This document shows positions 16,299 through 22,572 of a stretch of DNA of 22,572 nucleotides, piece after piece. Both the position numbers and the translations under genes were made by a program. The stretch is from Fidelibacterota bacterium. GTDB taxonomy: Bacteria; Fidelibacterota; Marinisomatia; Marinisomatales; TCS56. Each line of letters starts with the position of its first letter. Position 1 is the stretch's first letter. The notes under the pieces were generated by a model, which saw nothing but the letters and a program-made list of their open reading frames with translations, was not told the origin of the DNA and made no database searches. The DNA lies in assembly GCA_013203015.1 (NCBI GenBank), contig JABMPO010000166.1:1-22572 (forward strand), in the 5' to 3' direction.

Positions 16299-16753
16299 TT
16301 ATCTTTAACCCTTAAAAATATTTCGTGCAATTTCCCCGCTCGACAGGCTGTTCGATATACTGCGCATTGCTGGCAATCTTCCTCAGCACAGGCTGTATCA
16401 GACCGATCCTCGATCATCCAACACACTTTTTCACCATTCATATAAGCAGCACATTTATCCTGATCTGCTGCACTACAGGGCTTTAATTCCCAACATGGTA
16501 TCAGAGCCAAAAGCACGCGAACACCCGCAATATTCAGCCCATTCTTTTTAATCTGCTTCCTGAAGCAGTCAACCCATTCTAAATCTTTCTGTGAATATAA
16601 ACGACGCCTGGTGGGAGTCTTATAAGGTATTACCAAACCCTCGCGCTCATATAACCGCAATGTCTCCGGTGAAATACCCAGTTTCTTGGCAGCAATTCCG
16701 ATAGAGATAATCGGTTCGTAGGGATCGGGTTCCAAATTGTACTTCAAGGACAT
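16295..16753 (-). CDS. MerR-family regulator with Cys-rich effector domain
   Basis: A 152-residue MerR-type regulator. The N-terminal winged helix (about 16-60: ISIGIAAKKLGISPETLRLYEREGLVIP, then RRRLYSQKDLEWV) is followed by a dimerisation helix (KNGLNIAGVRVLLALIPCWELKPC), a form seen in HspR-like MerR proteins. The C-terminal part holds eight cysteines (C87, 93, 101, 111, 122, 127, 130, 137), which could bind a metal or Fe-S cluster or sense thiol redox state. It is the first gene of the cytochrome/conduit operon, overlapping the next gene by 4 bases, and so probably controls it and itself. The ATG at 16753 is preferred; a TTG at 16813 would add 20 residues not typical of the family. Confidence 0.88.
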   Translation of the reverse strand: MSLKYNLEPDPYEPIISIGIAAKKLGISPETLRLYEREGLVIPYKTPTRRRLYSQKDLEWVDCFRKQIKKNGLNIAGVRVLLALIPCWELKPCSAADQDKCAAYMNGEKVCWMIEDRSDTACAEEDCQQCAVYRTACRAGKLHEIFLRVKDK

Positions 16754-16933
16754 TAAGTATAAAACCTGTATTAAACTATTGAGAAAATAATTGGGCGAAA
16801 ATACATAATGCAAGATATTTGGATACTTTAATCCTCTTTTTTTAATGATTTAAGACCGGACAGTCGTAAATTCACTTGACTACACCGCTTATCAGGTGAT
16901 ATTTTGAAAAAAGACATTTAACTTCGGATTAAC
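16754..16933. promoter_or_regulatory. Divergent promoter region between MerR operon and Rrf2 gene
   Basis: 180 bases separate the two divergent starts, so both transcription units must begin here. For the plus strand TTGACT (16876-16881), 18 bases, then TATTTT (16900-16905) is a reasonable sigma70-like promoter about 30 bases before the Rrf2 ATG. The CACC...GGTG inverted arms (16883-16898) lie in its spacer and could be an operator. For the minus strand no clear promoter stands out; a GGAT-N6-ATCC dyad is at 16821-16834. Confidence 0.4.
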
Positions 16934-17401
16934 ATGCTATACTCAAAATCAGCAGAATATGCAATCCAGGCCATGATTTACCTGGCGGAAAAAAATTCCC
17001 CAAAACCGGTAATGATCAGTGAGATTGCCAAAGCTTATAATATTCCCCAACAATTTTTGGCAAAGATAACCCAAATACTTGTCAGGCATCATCTTCTATT
17101 AACTGTTCGTGGGCGTAATGGCGGTGTATTACTGGGCCGTCCGGCATCAGAAATATACATTAACAAAGTCGTCCAAGCGGTGGATGGGCCCCCACCGGAA
17201 CATGAACAATGTGTAATCGGTCTGGATGCCTGTTCCGATGAGCAACCTTGCCCCATGCACCCTAAATGGTCAGTAATACGGGAGCAGATCAAGGACATGT
17301 TGGAAGCAGAAAACCTTGAACATCTCGCAAAACGAGTGATCGAAAAACGCTTGGCTATGCATAAACTTGGAATACACAACTTAGTCGGTTCGGTTGATTG
17401 A
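16934..17401 (+). CDS. Rrf2-family regulator with Fe-S-type Cys triad (first copy)
   Basis: A 155-residue Rrf2 protein: N-terminal MLYSKSAEYAIQAMIYLAE, winged helix with ISEIAKAYNIPQQFLAKITQILV, and RGRNGGVLLGRP. Cysteines C93, C100 and C106 (spacing CX6CX5C) fall where IscR/NsrR-type members bind an Fe-S cluster, so this is likely a sensor of Fe-S status, nitric oxide, oxygen or redox state; which one cannot be told. It is divergent from the MerR/cytochrome operon and shares its promoter region, making it a candidate regulator of that operon. It is followed by uspA (12-base gap) and a second Rrf2 gene. The longer C-terminal tail distinguishes it from its neighbour copy. Confidence 0.92.
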   Translation: MLYSKSAEYAIQAMIYLAEKNSPKPVMISEIAKAYNIPQQFLAKITQILVRHHLLLTVRGRNGGVLLGRPASEIYINKVVQAVDGPPPEHEQCVIGLDACSDEQPCPMHPKWSVIREQIKDMLEAENLEHLAKRVIEKRLAMHKLGIHNLVGSVD

Positions 17402-17413
17402 TCTTGAAATCTA

Positions 17414-17884
17414 ATGGCAGATGATTTCAGAATAAAAAACATTTTAGTCACTACCGACTTTTCGGATTATTCCAGATCAGCCTTCCCAAAAGTTATTTCA
17501 CTCGCCAGAAAATTCAATGCCAATATTAACATACTCCATGTAATTCAGCCGCTAATCACACCTGCCGAATATTCCTGGGGCGTTCAGCCAATAGAATTAC
17601 AGAAGGAGCATGAACGGAATTGCCATACGGCAATGGAAAAGCTGGTGCTGAAATACTTCCCAAAGGATATCTCCATCAGTAGCCACATTCTACACGGAAT
17701 TCCTTTCAAGGAAATAATCGGTTTTTGCCGTGATCAAAGGATGGATTTACTCGTTATTGCCACTCACGGATTAAGCGGCTTAAGCCATATCATCTTTGGC
17801 AGCACCGCCGAAAAAATTGTCCGTAAATCTTCCTGTCCTGTTTTAGTCGTCCGTGACCCAGCCCATAAATTTGAGATGCCATAG
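17414..17884 (+). CDS. Universal stress protein (UspA family)
   Basis: A 156-residue single-domain Usp protein. It begins IKNILVTTDFSDYSRSAFPKVISLARKFNANINILHV and ends with the nucleotide-binding segment IATHGLSGLSHIIFGSTAEKIVRKSSCPVLVV. The ATHG-N9-GST pattern is close to the ATP-binding G-X2-G-X9-G(S/T) motif, with Ala for the first Gly. Usp proteins bind ATP or act as sensors in anaerobic and stress physiology. It lies between two Rrf2 regulators, with the second beginning one base after its stop, so the three form a small regulatory operon next to the respiratory genes. Confidence 0.93.
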   Translation: MADDFRIKNILVTTDFSDYSRSAFPKVISLARKFNANINILHVIQPLITPAEYSWGVQPIELQKEHERNCHTAMEKLVLKYFPKDISISSHILHGIPFKEIIGFCRDQRMDLLVIATHGLSGLSHIIFGSTAEKIVRKSSCPVLVVRDPAHKFEMP

Positions 17885-17885
17885 G

Positions 17886-18296
17886 ATGTTACTGACCCGC
17901 TCGTCGGAATATGGCATTGAATTGATGCTTTTTTTGTTAAAACAGGAATCCGATAAATTTATTCCACTAAATCAAATTAGCGCGGGAACCAAATTATCCT
18001 ACCATTTTCTCGGTAAAATTTCTCAAATCCTGGTTAAGGCAGGATTGCTGAAAGCCTATCGGGGACCAAATGGCGGGGTAGCATTAAACCGTGCGCCAAA
18101 CGAAATAACTTTATTTGATATTATCAGCGCCATCGAAGGTACGTCTTTTCTACACCAATGCATCTTACGACCGGAGCGCTGTTCGGAAGATAACCCGTGT
18201 CAGATTCACCATATCTGGACCCAGATTAGCAACGATATTCAAAATGTTTTTTATAATATCACGATCGACACTTTATTGAATAAGCCGGAAGTTTAA
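17886..18296 (+). CDS. Rrf2-family regulator with Fe-S-type Cys triad (second copy)
   Basis: A 136-residue Rrf2 protein starting MLLTRSSEYGIELMLFLLKQ, with winged helix (LNQISAGTKLSYHFLGKISQILV) and RGPNGGVALNRAP. Cysteines C92, C99 and C105 have the same CX6CX5C spacing as the first copy, followed by QIHHIWTQI in place of PMHPKWSVI. The two proteins are clearly related but divergent, so they likely read different promoters or signals. The ATG at 17886 is chosen because it gives the standard Rrf2 N-terminus and sits one base after the usp stop; a longer in-frame start at 17853 lies inside usp and would add a non-family extension. Confidence 0.9.
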   Translation: MLLTRSSEYGIELMLFLLKQESDKFIPLNQISAGTKLSYHFLGKISQILVKAGLLKAYRGPNGGVALNRAPNEITLFDIISAIEGTSFLHQCILRPERCSEDNPCQIHHIWTQISNDIQNVFYNITIDTLLNKPEV

Positions 18297-18299
18297 ATC

Positions 18300-18490
18300 A
18301 ACCAAATTGCCGGTTAATCGCGTTTCAGCGATGGATCCCCACAGGTGAACACGTGGTCCCATCTATTTACCCGGCTTCACGCGGCGCAAGCGCCTGCGGT
18401 GCGCGCGCTCAAAAAGCTACGCCGCGGTTATCCACCACTACCTTAGAATACCATCGCGCCGAAGTCCCGATACATCGGGACGAAGGCGGA
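18300..18490. repeat. GC-rich palindromic intergenic element
   Basis: The gap before the secreted-protein gene differs strongly in base composition from its surroundings and is full of dyads: GGCGC-AA-GCGCC at 18383-18394, and a 32-base hairpin at 18457-18488 with an 8-bp inner stem (GTCCCGAT / ATCGGGAC), a symmetric GAA/GAA bulge and an outer CGCC/GGCG stem. This looks like a REP- or MITE-like dispersed element rather than a gene. The hairpin may also help end the Rrf2-usp-Rrf2 transcript. Only one copy is in the window, so repeat status is inferred. Confidence 0.45.
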
Positions 18491-18518
18491 TAAATTTGGA
18501 ATAAATCCAGAGGGGATT

Positions 18519-21500
18519 ATGAACAGAAAAAAATTGTGCATTCTTATAATACTGGTCCTGCCAATGCTGCTGATCGGTCAACAATGGACTATCCTGGCAA
18601 CCTACACTATCCCTGGTAAGGCTTCCGGGTTGGCCTATGACGGGACATATTTATACAGCGGGATCTATGGCAGCAATGGCGATGAAGTACATCGCATAAA
18701 TCCCGCCGATGGAACCAACACACTGCTGTTTTCCAACACTTCCATCAATGATTCCTACGGTATGACCTGGGACGGTAATCACCTCTGGATCACCGATCAT
18801 GTAACCTCATCTTCGGTCCCAGCCACCGCAGTTCAATTGGACTTAAACGGCACTATTCTTTCGCAATTCAACCTGCCTGATCACTATATGTCCGGTATTG
18901 CTTCCGATAATGGCGATTTCTGGGTCGCAACTTATTATCTCTCGGGCAACCCGGAGTATATATATAAAGTCAATTCCACCGGCGTTATTCTTGACACCTT
19001 ACTTGCCCCGGCAGCTCAACCCTGGGACTTGTGCCTGGAAAATGGCGATCTGTGGGTGGCGGATTATTATGATAATACATTGTTTAAAGTTGATACGTCA
19101 TCTGGAGCGATTATTGAGAGTCACCTGGCTGAAAACGATCGTCCTGCAGGAATCGTTTACGACGGACAATACCTGTGGTATGTAGATGGGGCTCTTTCAT
19201 CCCCCAGCACCCTCTATAAAGTGGATCTGGGTGGGACCGGAACACCGGTGATCGAACTGAGTTTCGATCAACATGATTTTGAAAATGTCAATCTGGGTAG
19301 TTCGGGCAGTATGAATCTGACCATCACCAATGGGGGTACCGGTGATCTGACTATCAGCGGGATCAATTTCACCAATAACCGCTTTTCGTCAACTTTTACG
19401 GTGCCGCAAACGATCACCCCATCCGGTTCCATAAACGCTTCCCTCCTGTTCACACCCCTGTTCAACGGTCCGGCTTTCGGGATGCTGACAATCGACAGTA
19501 ACGATCCCATTGATCCCCAGATCCAGGTTGAGTTAACTGGCTACGGCCTGACGCAAGTCAAAGATATTGAGGTAGAATATACCCAGATGGATTTCTATAA
19601 TATCCGGATTGGCGCCCACACGGCCAAAAGGATTCTGATCAGTAATCAGGGCGCGACCGGTCTCACAATCAGCGACATCAATTTTGATAACGCCGCTTTT
19701 TATCTTGATCCGGGGCAAGCTTTACCAACCTACCTGGCAACCAGGGATACCTTGAGTCTGCGCTACTGGTTCTCTCCGCCTACTACCGGCCAGTATCTGG
19801 GTACGATGACTATCGTTTCTGATGATCCGGATGAACCCAATCTCGCGGTAACCGTGGCTGGGGAAGGAATCCTGAACGACCCGACAATGGGGACTGAATT
19901 ATGGTATCTCAACAGCAATCAGGAAAATGAAAAAGTTATCGCATTCCGGAATTTCGTCGATATTACCGGTGACGGTATCCGAGAACTGCTGGTAGCCGAT
20001 AATGAATATCAAGTGCATTGTGTCAATGGCAACAGTTCCGGGGAAGCCGATATACTCTGGACTTTCAACAGCCAGCTCGGGACCTATTGGACTGGTTCGA
20101 TCTACCAGGAACCGGGTCTAAAAGTAACCGGTGATCTCAATGGCGATGACCTGGCCGATGTTGTGGTTGGCACGGCCTGGGGCAGCCGTTCGATTTTCGC
20201 AGTAGATGGCAGTGATGGCAGTATCATCTGGTATTTTGACTCCCATACTATCGGTGACGGAGGCTGGATCTATGAAATCGATGGGAAATATGATTTCAAC
20301 GCCGATGGTGTACCAGACATCCTGGCCTGCGCGGGAGATGATAGTTATGGAACGGGTCCCAAGCGGGTCTGGTTGTTTGATGGAACCAATGGCAACCTGA
20401 TCTGGCAGCATTTATTCGGTGTGGCGATTGCCTCGGTGATCAGTATCGAGGATGCTACCGGCGATGGGATTCCAGAAGTTGTTTGTGGCGAATCGGTCAA
20501 TTCCAGTTCCGCTTACGTGTATTTATTGAATGGAGCCAATGGCAATACGCTCTACTCCTGGAATTCAGGCTCATCGGCTGTGATGGCACTGACGACCATT
20601 GCCGACGGCAATGGCGATGGACTGGAAGATTTCTGCTACGGCGATTTTCAGGGTGATTTTGTAGCTCACTCGACAACCAATACTTTTTTATGGTCAGTTT
20701 CCCTGGGCTCAGGACTGATAACACATCTCGATAAGCTGACCACCAGCAACGGAGAATATATTCTACCATCGTTACTGGGCAATTACACCTATCCCGTCAT
20801 CGATACTGATGATGGTTCTTTCCTCTGGTCGATTTCGCCCGGCGGCTATACCCTTGATTCAGCCCCAATCACCGATATCGATGCCGACGGAATTAACGAT
20901 GTTTTGATAGGAACCTATGATGGCTCCAGCGGTAATCATAGAATTCTGGTCGCCTCCGGCAGCGATGGCCAATCGGTTTATGACTATACTCCCGGCAGCC
21001 CGGTAGAACAAGTGATCGCCATTGATGATCTGGATGGAAATGGCAGTTCAGAGATTGTCTACGGCTTACGTAATGGTTATCTGTATTGTATCTCCGGTGG
21101 TACCGATGGCAGCCAGACGAATAACCCGCCTGCAATTACAGCAGTTAGCCATGCTCCAGCATATCCTTCCTCGGATGACGATGTCTGGGTTTCAGCAACA
21201 ATAACCGACGATATCAGTATTATTTCCGCTACCTGCTACTGGGGTAACGACAGTATTTCTTTCCCAAATTCTATCACTATGATTCCTGTTGGCGGTCTTG
21301 ATCGTTTCCAAACCGCATCATCGATCCCTGCGGAATCGGCTGGATTCTCAGTCTATTATTTTATCGAAGCTCAGGATCTGACTGATACAACCACTTCCCC
21401 GGTTTTTGGCTACACAGTTTTCGATCCGCCCAGTCTGTTTATCAATGAAATCATGTACAATTCACCGGAAGTTGCCGACAATGAGTGGATTGAACTGTAC

Positions 21501-22205
21501 AATGGTGAATCCGTGGCCCTGGATCTGGCAGGCTATTATCTGAAGACTGGCTCTTCGGCGACCGTTTTGCTGATCCTGCCAGCCGGTGCAAGCATCGCCC
21601 CAGGGGAATATTTCACAATTGCTCTTTCAACAGGTACACCACCGCTCCCGTTCGTCCCGGATTACGACGGTAGTGGTTCAATCACCCTGAATGATAATGG
21701 TGATCTGATCAGTCTCTATGATCCCAATGGTCCGTTGGTCAACAGCCTGGTATTCGATGACGTTAGTCCCTGGCCGCCTGAACCGGATGGTGCCGGTCCA
21801 TCGCTGGAATTAATCGCACCAACACTGGACAACACTCTGGCCACCAGTTGGCAGACCAGTTGGATCACCGGTGGTACCCCTGGTACGGTAAACAGTGATT
21901 CAACCATGGTTGGCACCAATCCTGACAACCACCAGCAACCGCATGAATTTACCCTCCATCAAAATTACCCGAATCCTTTTAACCCCCGCTCAACCATTCC
22001 TTTCGCCCTACCGGTCGCCACCCAGGTTAATCTATCCGTTTTTGATCTTACCGGGCACCGGGTTGCGGTATTGATTGACGATTATCTGGAAGCGGGTTAC
22101 TACACAAAATCTTTCCTGGCGGATGGTCTGGCCAGCGGCATCTATTTATACCGCCTGAAAACCAACCGGTTTGTTTCGACAAAAAAACTGATAATCGTAA
22201 AATAG
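18519..22205 (+). CDS. Large secreted multidomain protein with type IX sorting domain
   Basis: A 1228-residue exported protein with a signal peptide (MNRKKLCILIILVLPMLLIG). In order: a propeller-like region (about 20-240, repeated GLAYDGTYLY / LWITDH / LWVADYYD / LYKVD); two choice-of-anchor-D/ASPM-like beta domains (about 241-450); an FG-GAP/VCBS region (about 454-865) with seven DxNxDG-type calcium segments (DITGDGIRE, DLNGDDLAD, DFNADGVPD, DATGDGIPE, DGNGDGLED, DIDADGIND, DLDGNGSSE); an Ig-like part; a lamin-tail domain (about 971-1100, LFINEIMYNSPEVADNEWIEL); and a type IX C-terminal sorting domain (about 1141-1228, QNYPNPFNP to TKKLIIVK). It is probably surface-attached or released, with an adhesive or structural role; the ligand is unknown. 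AGAGGGG ribosome site. A link to electron transfer is not shown. Confidence 0.9.
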   Translation: MNRKKLCILIILVLPMLLIGQQWTILATYTIPGKASGLAYDGTYLYSGIYGSNGDEVHRINPADGTNTLLFSNTSINDSYGMTWDGNHLWITDHVTSSSVPATAVQLDLNGTILSQFNLPDHYMSGIASDNGDFWVATYYLSGNPEYIYKVNSTGVILDTLLAPAAQPWDLCLENGDLWVADYYDNTLFKVDTSSGAIIESHLAENDRPAGIVYDGQYLWYVDGALSSPSTLYKVDLGGTGTPVIELSFDQHDFENVNLGSSGSMNLTITNGGTGDLTISGINFTNNRFSSTFTVPQTITPSGSINASLLFTPLFNGPAFGMLTIDSNDPIDPQIQVELTGYGLTQVKDIEVEYTQMDFYNIRIGAHTAKRILISNQGATGLTISDINFDNAAFYLDPGQALPTYLATRDTLSLRYWFSPPTTGQYLGTMTIVSDDPDEPNLAVTVAGEGILNDPTMGTELWYLNSNQENEKVIAFRNFVDITGDGIRELLVADNEYQVHCVNGNSSGEADILWTFNSQLGTYWTGSIYQEPGLKVTGDLNGDDLADVVVGTAWGSRSIFAVDGSDGSIIWYFDSHTIGDGGWIYEIDGKYDFNADGVPDILACAGDDSYGTGPKRVWLFDGTNGNLIWQHLFGVAIASVISIEDATGDGIPEVVCGESVNSSSAYVYLLNGANGNTLYSWNSGSSAVMALTTIADGNGDGLEDFCYGDFQGDFVAHSTTNTFLWSVSLGSGLITHLDKLTTSNGEYILPSLLGNYTYPVIDTDDGSFLWSISPGGYTLDSAPITDIDADGINDVLIGTYDGSSGNHRILVASGSDGQSVYDYTPGSPVEQVIAIDDLDGNGSSEIVYGLRNGYLYCISGGTDGSQTNNPPAITAVSHAPAYPSSDDDVWVSATITDDISIISATCYWGNDSISFPNSITMIPVGGLDRFQTASSIPAESAGFSVYYFIEAQDLTDTTTSPVFGYTVFDPPSLFINEIMYNSPEVADNEWIELYNGESVALDLAGYYLKTGSSATVLLILPAGASIAPGEYFTIALSTGTPPLPFVPDYDGSGSITLNDNGDLISLYDPNGPLVNSLVFDDVSPWPPEPDGAGPSLELIAPTLDNTLATSWQTSWITGGTPGTVNSDSTMVGTNPDNHQQPHEFTLHQNYPNPFNPRSTIPFALPVATQVNLSVFDLTGHRVAVLIDDYLEAGYYTKSFLADGLASGIYLYRLKTNRFVSTKKLIIVK

Positions 22206-22229
22206 TCAATCTGACAAATCTAATCTAAG

Positions 22230-22254
22230 CGTTACACCGCAGAACGGTGTAACG
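22230..22254 (+). terminator. 10-bp hairpin after secreted-protein gene
   Basis: CGTTACACCG pairs perfectly with CGGTGTAACG across the 5-base loop CAGAA, 25 bases after the stop codon and in the gap between convergent genes. It could serve as a bidirectional end signal. No clear T-run follows on either strand, so intrinsic termination is not certain. Confidence 0.5.
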
Positions 22255-22341
22255 AGGAATGGTGAGACATTGGAGTTGAGGAAGTGAGGGGCTATTAGTT
22301 ATTTGAAATTTAATATGTTGAGTATCGGTCGTTAAATTAGT

Positions 22342-22572
22342 TTAGCTTGGTGGTTTCTGCAACTCTGCGGCTGATCTGATGCTGGACTTAATCTCAGAGA
22401 ATCGACTTTCGGTTAAATCATAGCGCCGGAATGGGATTAGACTGAGCAGGAAAAAAATTGCTGTGATCAAGCAAAAGACCAGCCGGATTCCGTTACTGAC
22501 GCTATCCGGCTGTTCATGAGCAACCGTAAATCCTGATAATGACAGAGTAAATCCCATAATACTGGGACCCAG
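22342..22572 (-). CDS. Partial transporter of MFS/GPH (MelB-like) type, C-terminal end
   Basis: The last 76 codons of a gene entering from the right edge. The frame is open to the edge (LGPSIMGFTLSLSGFTV...), so the internal ATG at 22557 is not the true start. It shows the final two hydrophobic helices, with GIRLVFCLITAIFFLLSLIPFRRYDLTESRFSEIKSSI, which matches the end of glycoside-pentoside-hexuronide:cation symporters (last helix, then a short Arg/Tyr loop and LTE-R-x-EI helix). The substrate, probably a sugar or glycoside with Na+ or H+, cannot be told. It is convergent with the secreted-protein gene and shows no link to the respiratory island. Confidence 0.7.
   Translation of the reverse strand: MGPSIMGFTLSLSGFTVAHEQPDSVSNGIRLVFCLITAIFFLLSLIPFRRYDLTESRFSEIKSSIRSAAELQKPPS

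Noticed and set aside
16754..16813. MerR start at TTG 16813
   Set aside because: The 20 extra residues are not typical of MerR N-termini and would take up part of the promoter region; ATG 16753 is better placed.
1..22572. tRNA, rRNA, riboswitch, transposase or phage genes
   Set aside because: I looked for characteristic sequences and saw none; the island shows no recognisable integrase or insertion-sequence borders.

Overview
The window looks like a piece of chromosome from a Gram-negative, anaerobic or facultative member of the FCB superphylum (Calditrichota, Ignavibacteriota or 'Marinimicrobia'-like). The main clue is the large secreted protein at 18519-22205. It ends in the QNYPNPFNP...YRLKTNRFVSTKKL type C-terminal sorting domain of type IX secretion, which is typical of that group. 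The outer-membrane barrel, the lipoproteins and the many c-type cytochromes confirm a two-membrane cell. The exact phylum cannot be fixed from the sequence alone.

Layout. (1) 1-4303, minus strand: an Rnf operon in the order octaheme cytochrome c - rnfC - rnfD - rnfG - rnfE - rnfA, with rnfA cut by the window edge and rnfB presumably just outside. (2) 4304-6059: two AT-rich intergenic stretches around a MarR-type regulator with a Cys-rich tail, then a CBS-pair protein. (3) 6147-16753, minus strand: a tightly packed operon of about 10.6 kb that starts with a MerR-type regulator. It then encodes an 11-site multiheme lipoprotein interrupted by one in-frame UGA, a double-rhodanese lipoprotein, an outer-membrane beta-barrel, an 11-heme periplasmic cytochrome, a tetraheme lipoprotein, a cytochrome c554-like protein, and two CbcL-like fusions of multiheme cytochrome c to cytochrome b (17 and 11 c-hemes). 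(4) 16934-18296, plus strand and divergent from MerR: Rrf2 - UspA - Rrf2, both Rrf2 proteins carrying Fe-S-type Cys triads. (5) 18297-18518: a GC-rich palindromic intergenic element. (6) 18519-22205: the secreted beta-propeller / lamin-tail protein. (7) 22342-22572: the C-terminal end of an MFS/GPH-type transporter.

How it fits together (inference). The genes describe a continuous electron path from the inner membrane to the cell surface. CbcL-like proteins would take electrons from the quinone pool. The c554-like and 11-heme cytochromes would carry them across the periplasm. The barrel, the 11-heme cytochrome and the lipoprotein cytochromes would form a porin-cytochrome conduit through the outer membrane. 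The set 'rhodanese lipoprotein + porin + small lipoprotein + multiheme lipoprotein' resembles Ext-type conduits of Geobacter. The Rnf complex next door keeps its membrane and Fe-S parts. However, its RnfC lacks the Gly-rich NADH/FMN loop and its RnfD lacks the flavin-accepting Thr, while an octaheme cytochrome heads the operon, so it may exchange electrons with cytochromes rather than NAD. In total there are 65 CXXCH sites plus one CX3CH site in seven proteins.

The strongest candidates for something new are the UGA codon in the multiheme lipoprotein (possible selenocysteine, with a hairpin at SECIS-like spacing), the altered cytochrome-linked Rnf, and an EF-hand-like calcium loop inside the rhodanese lipoprotein.
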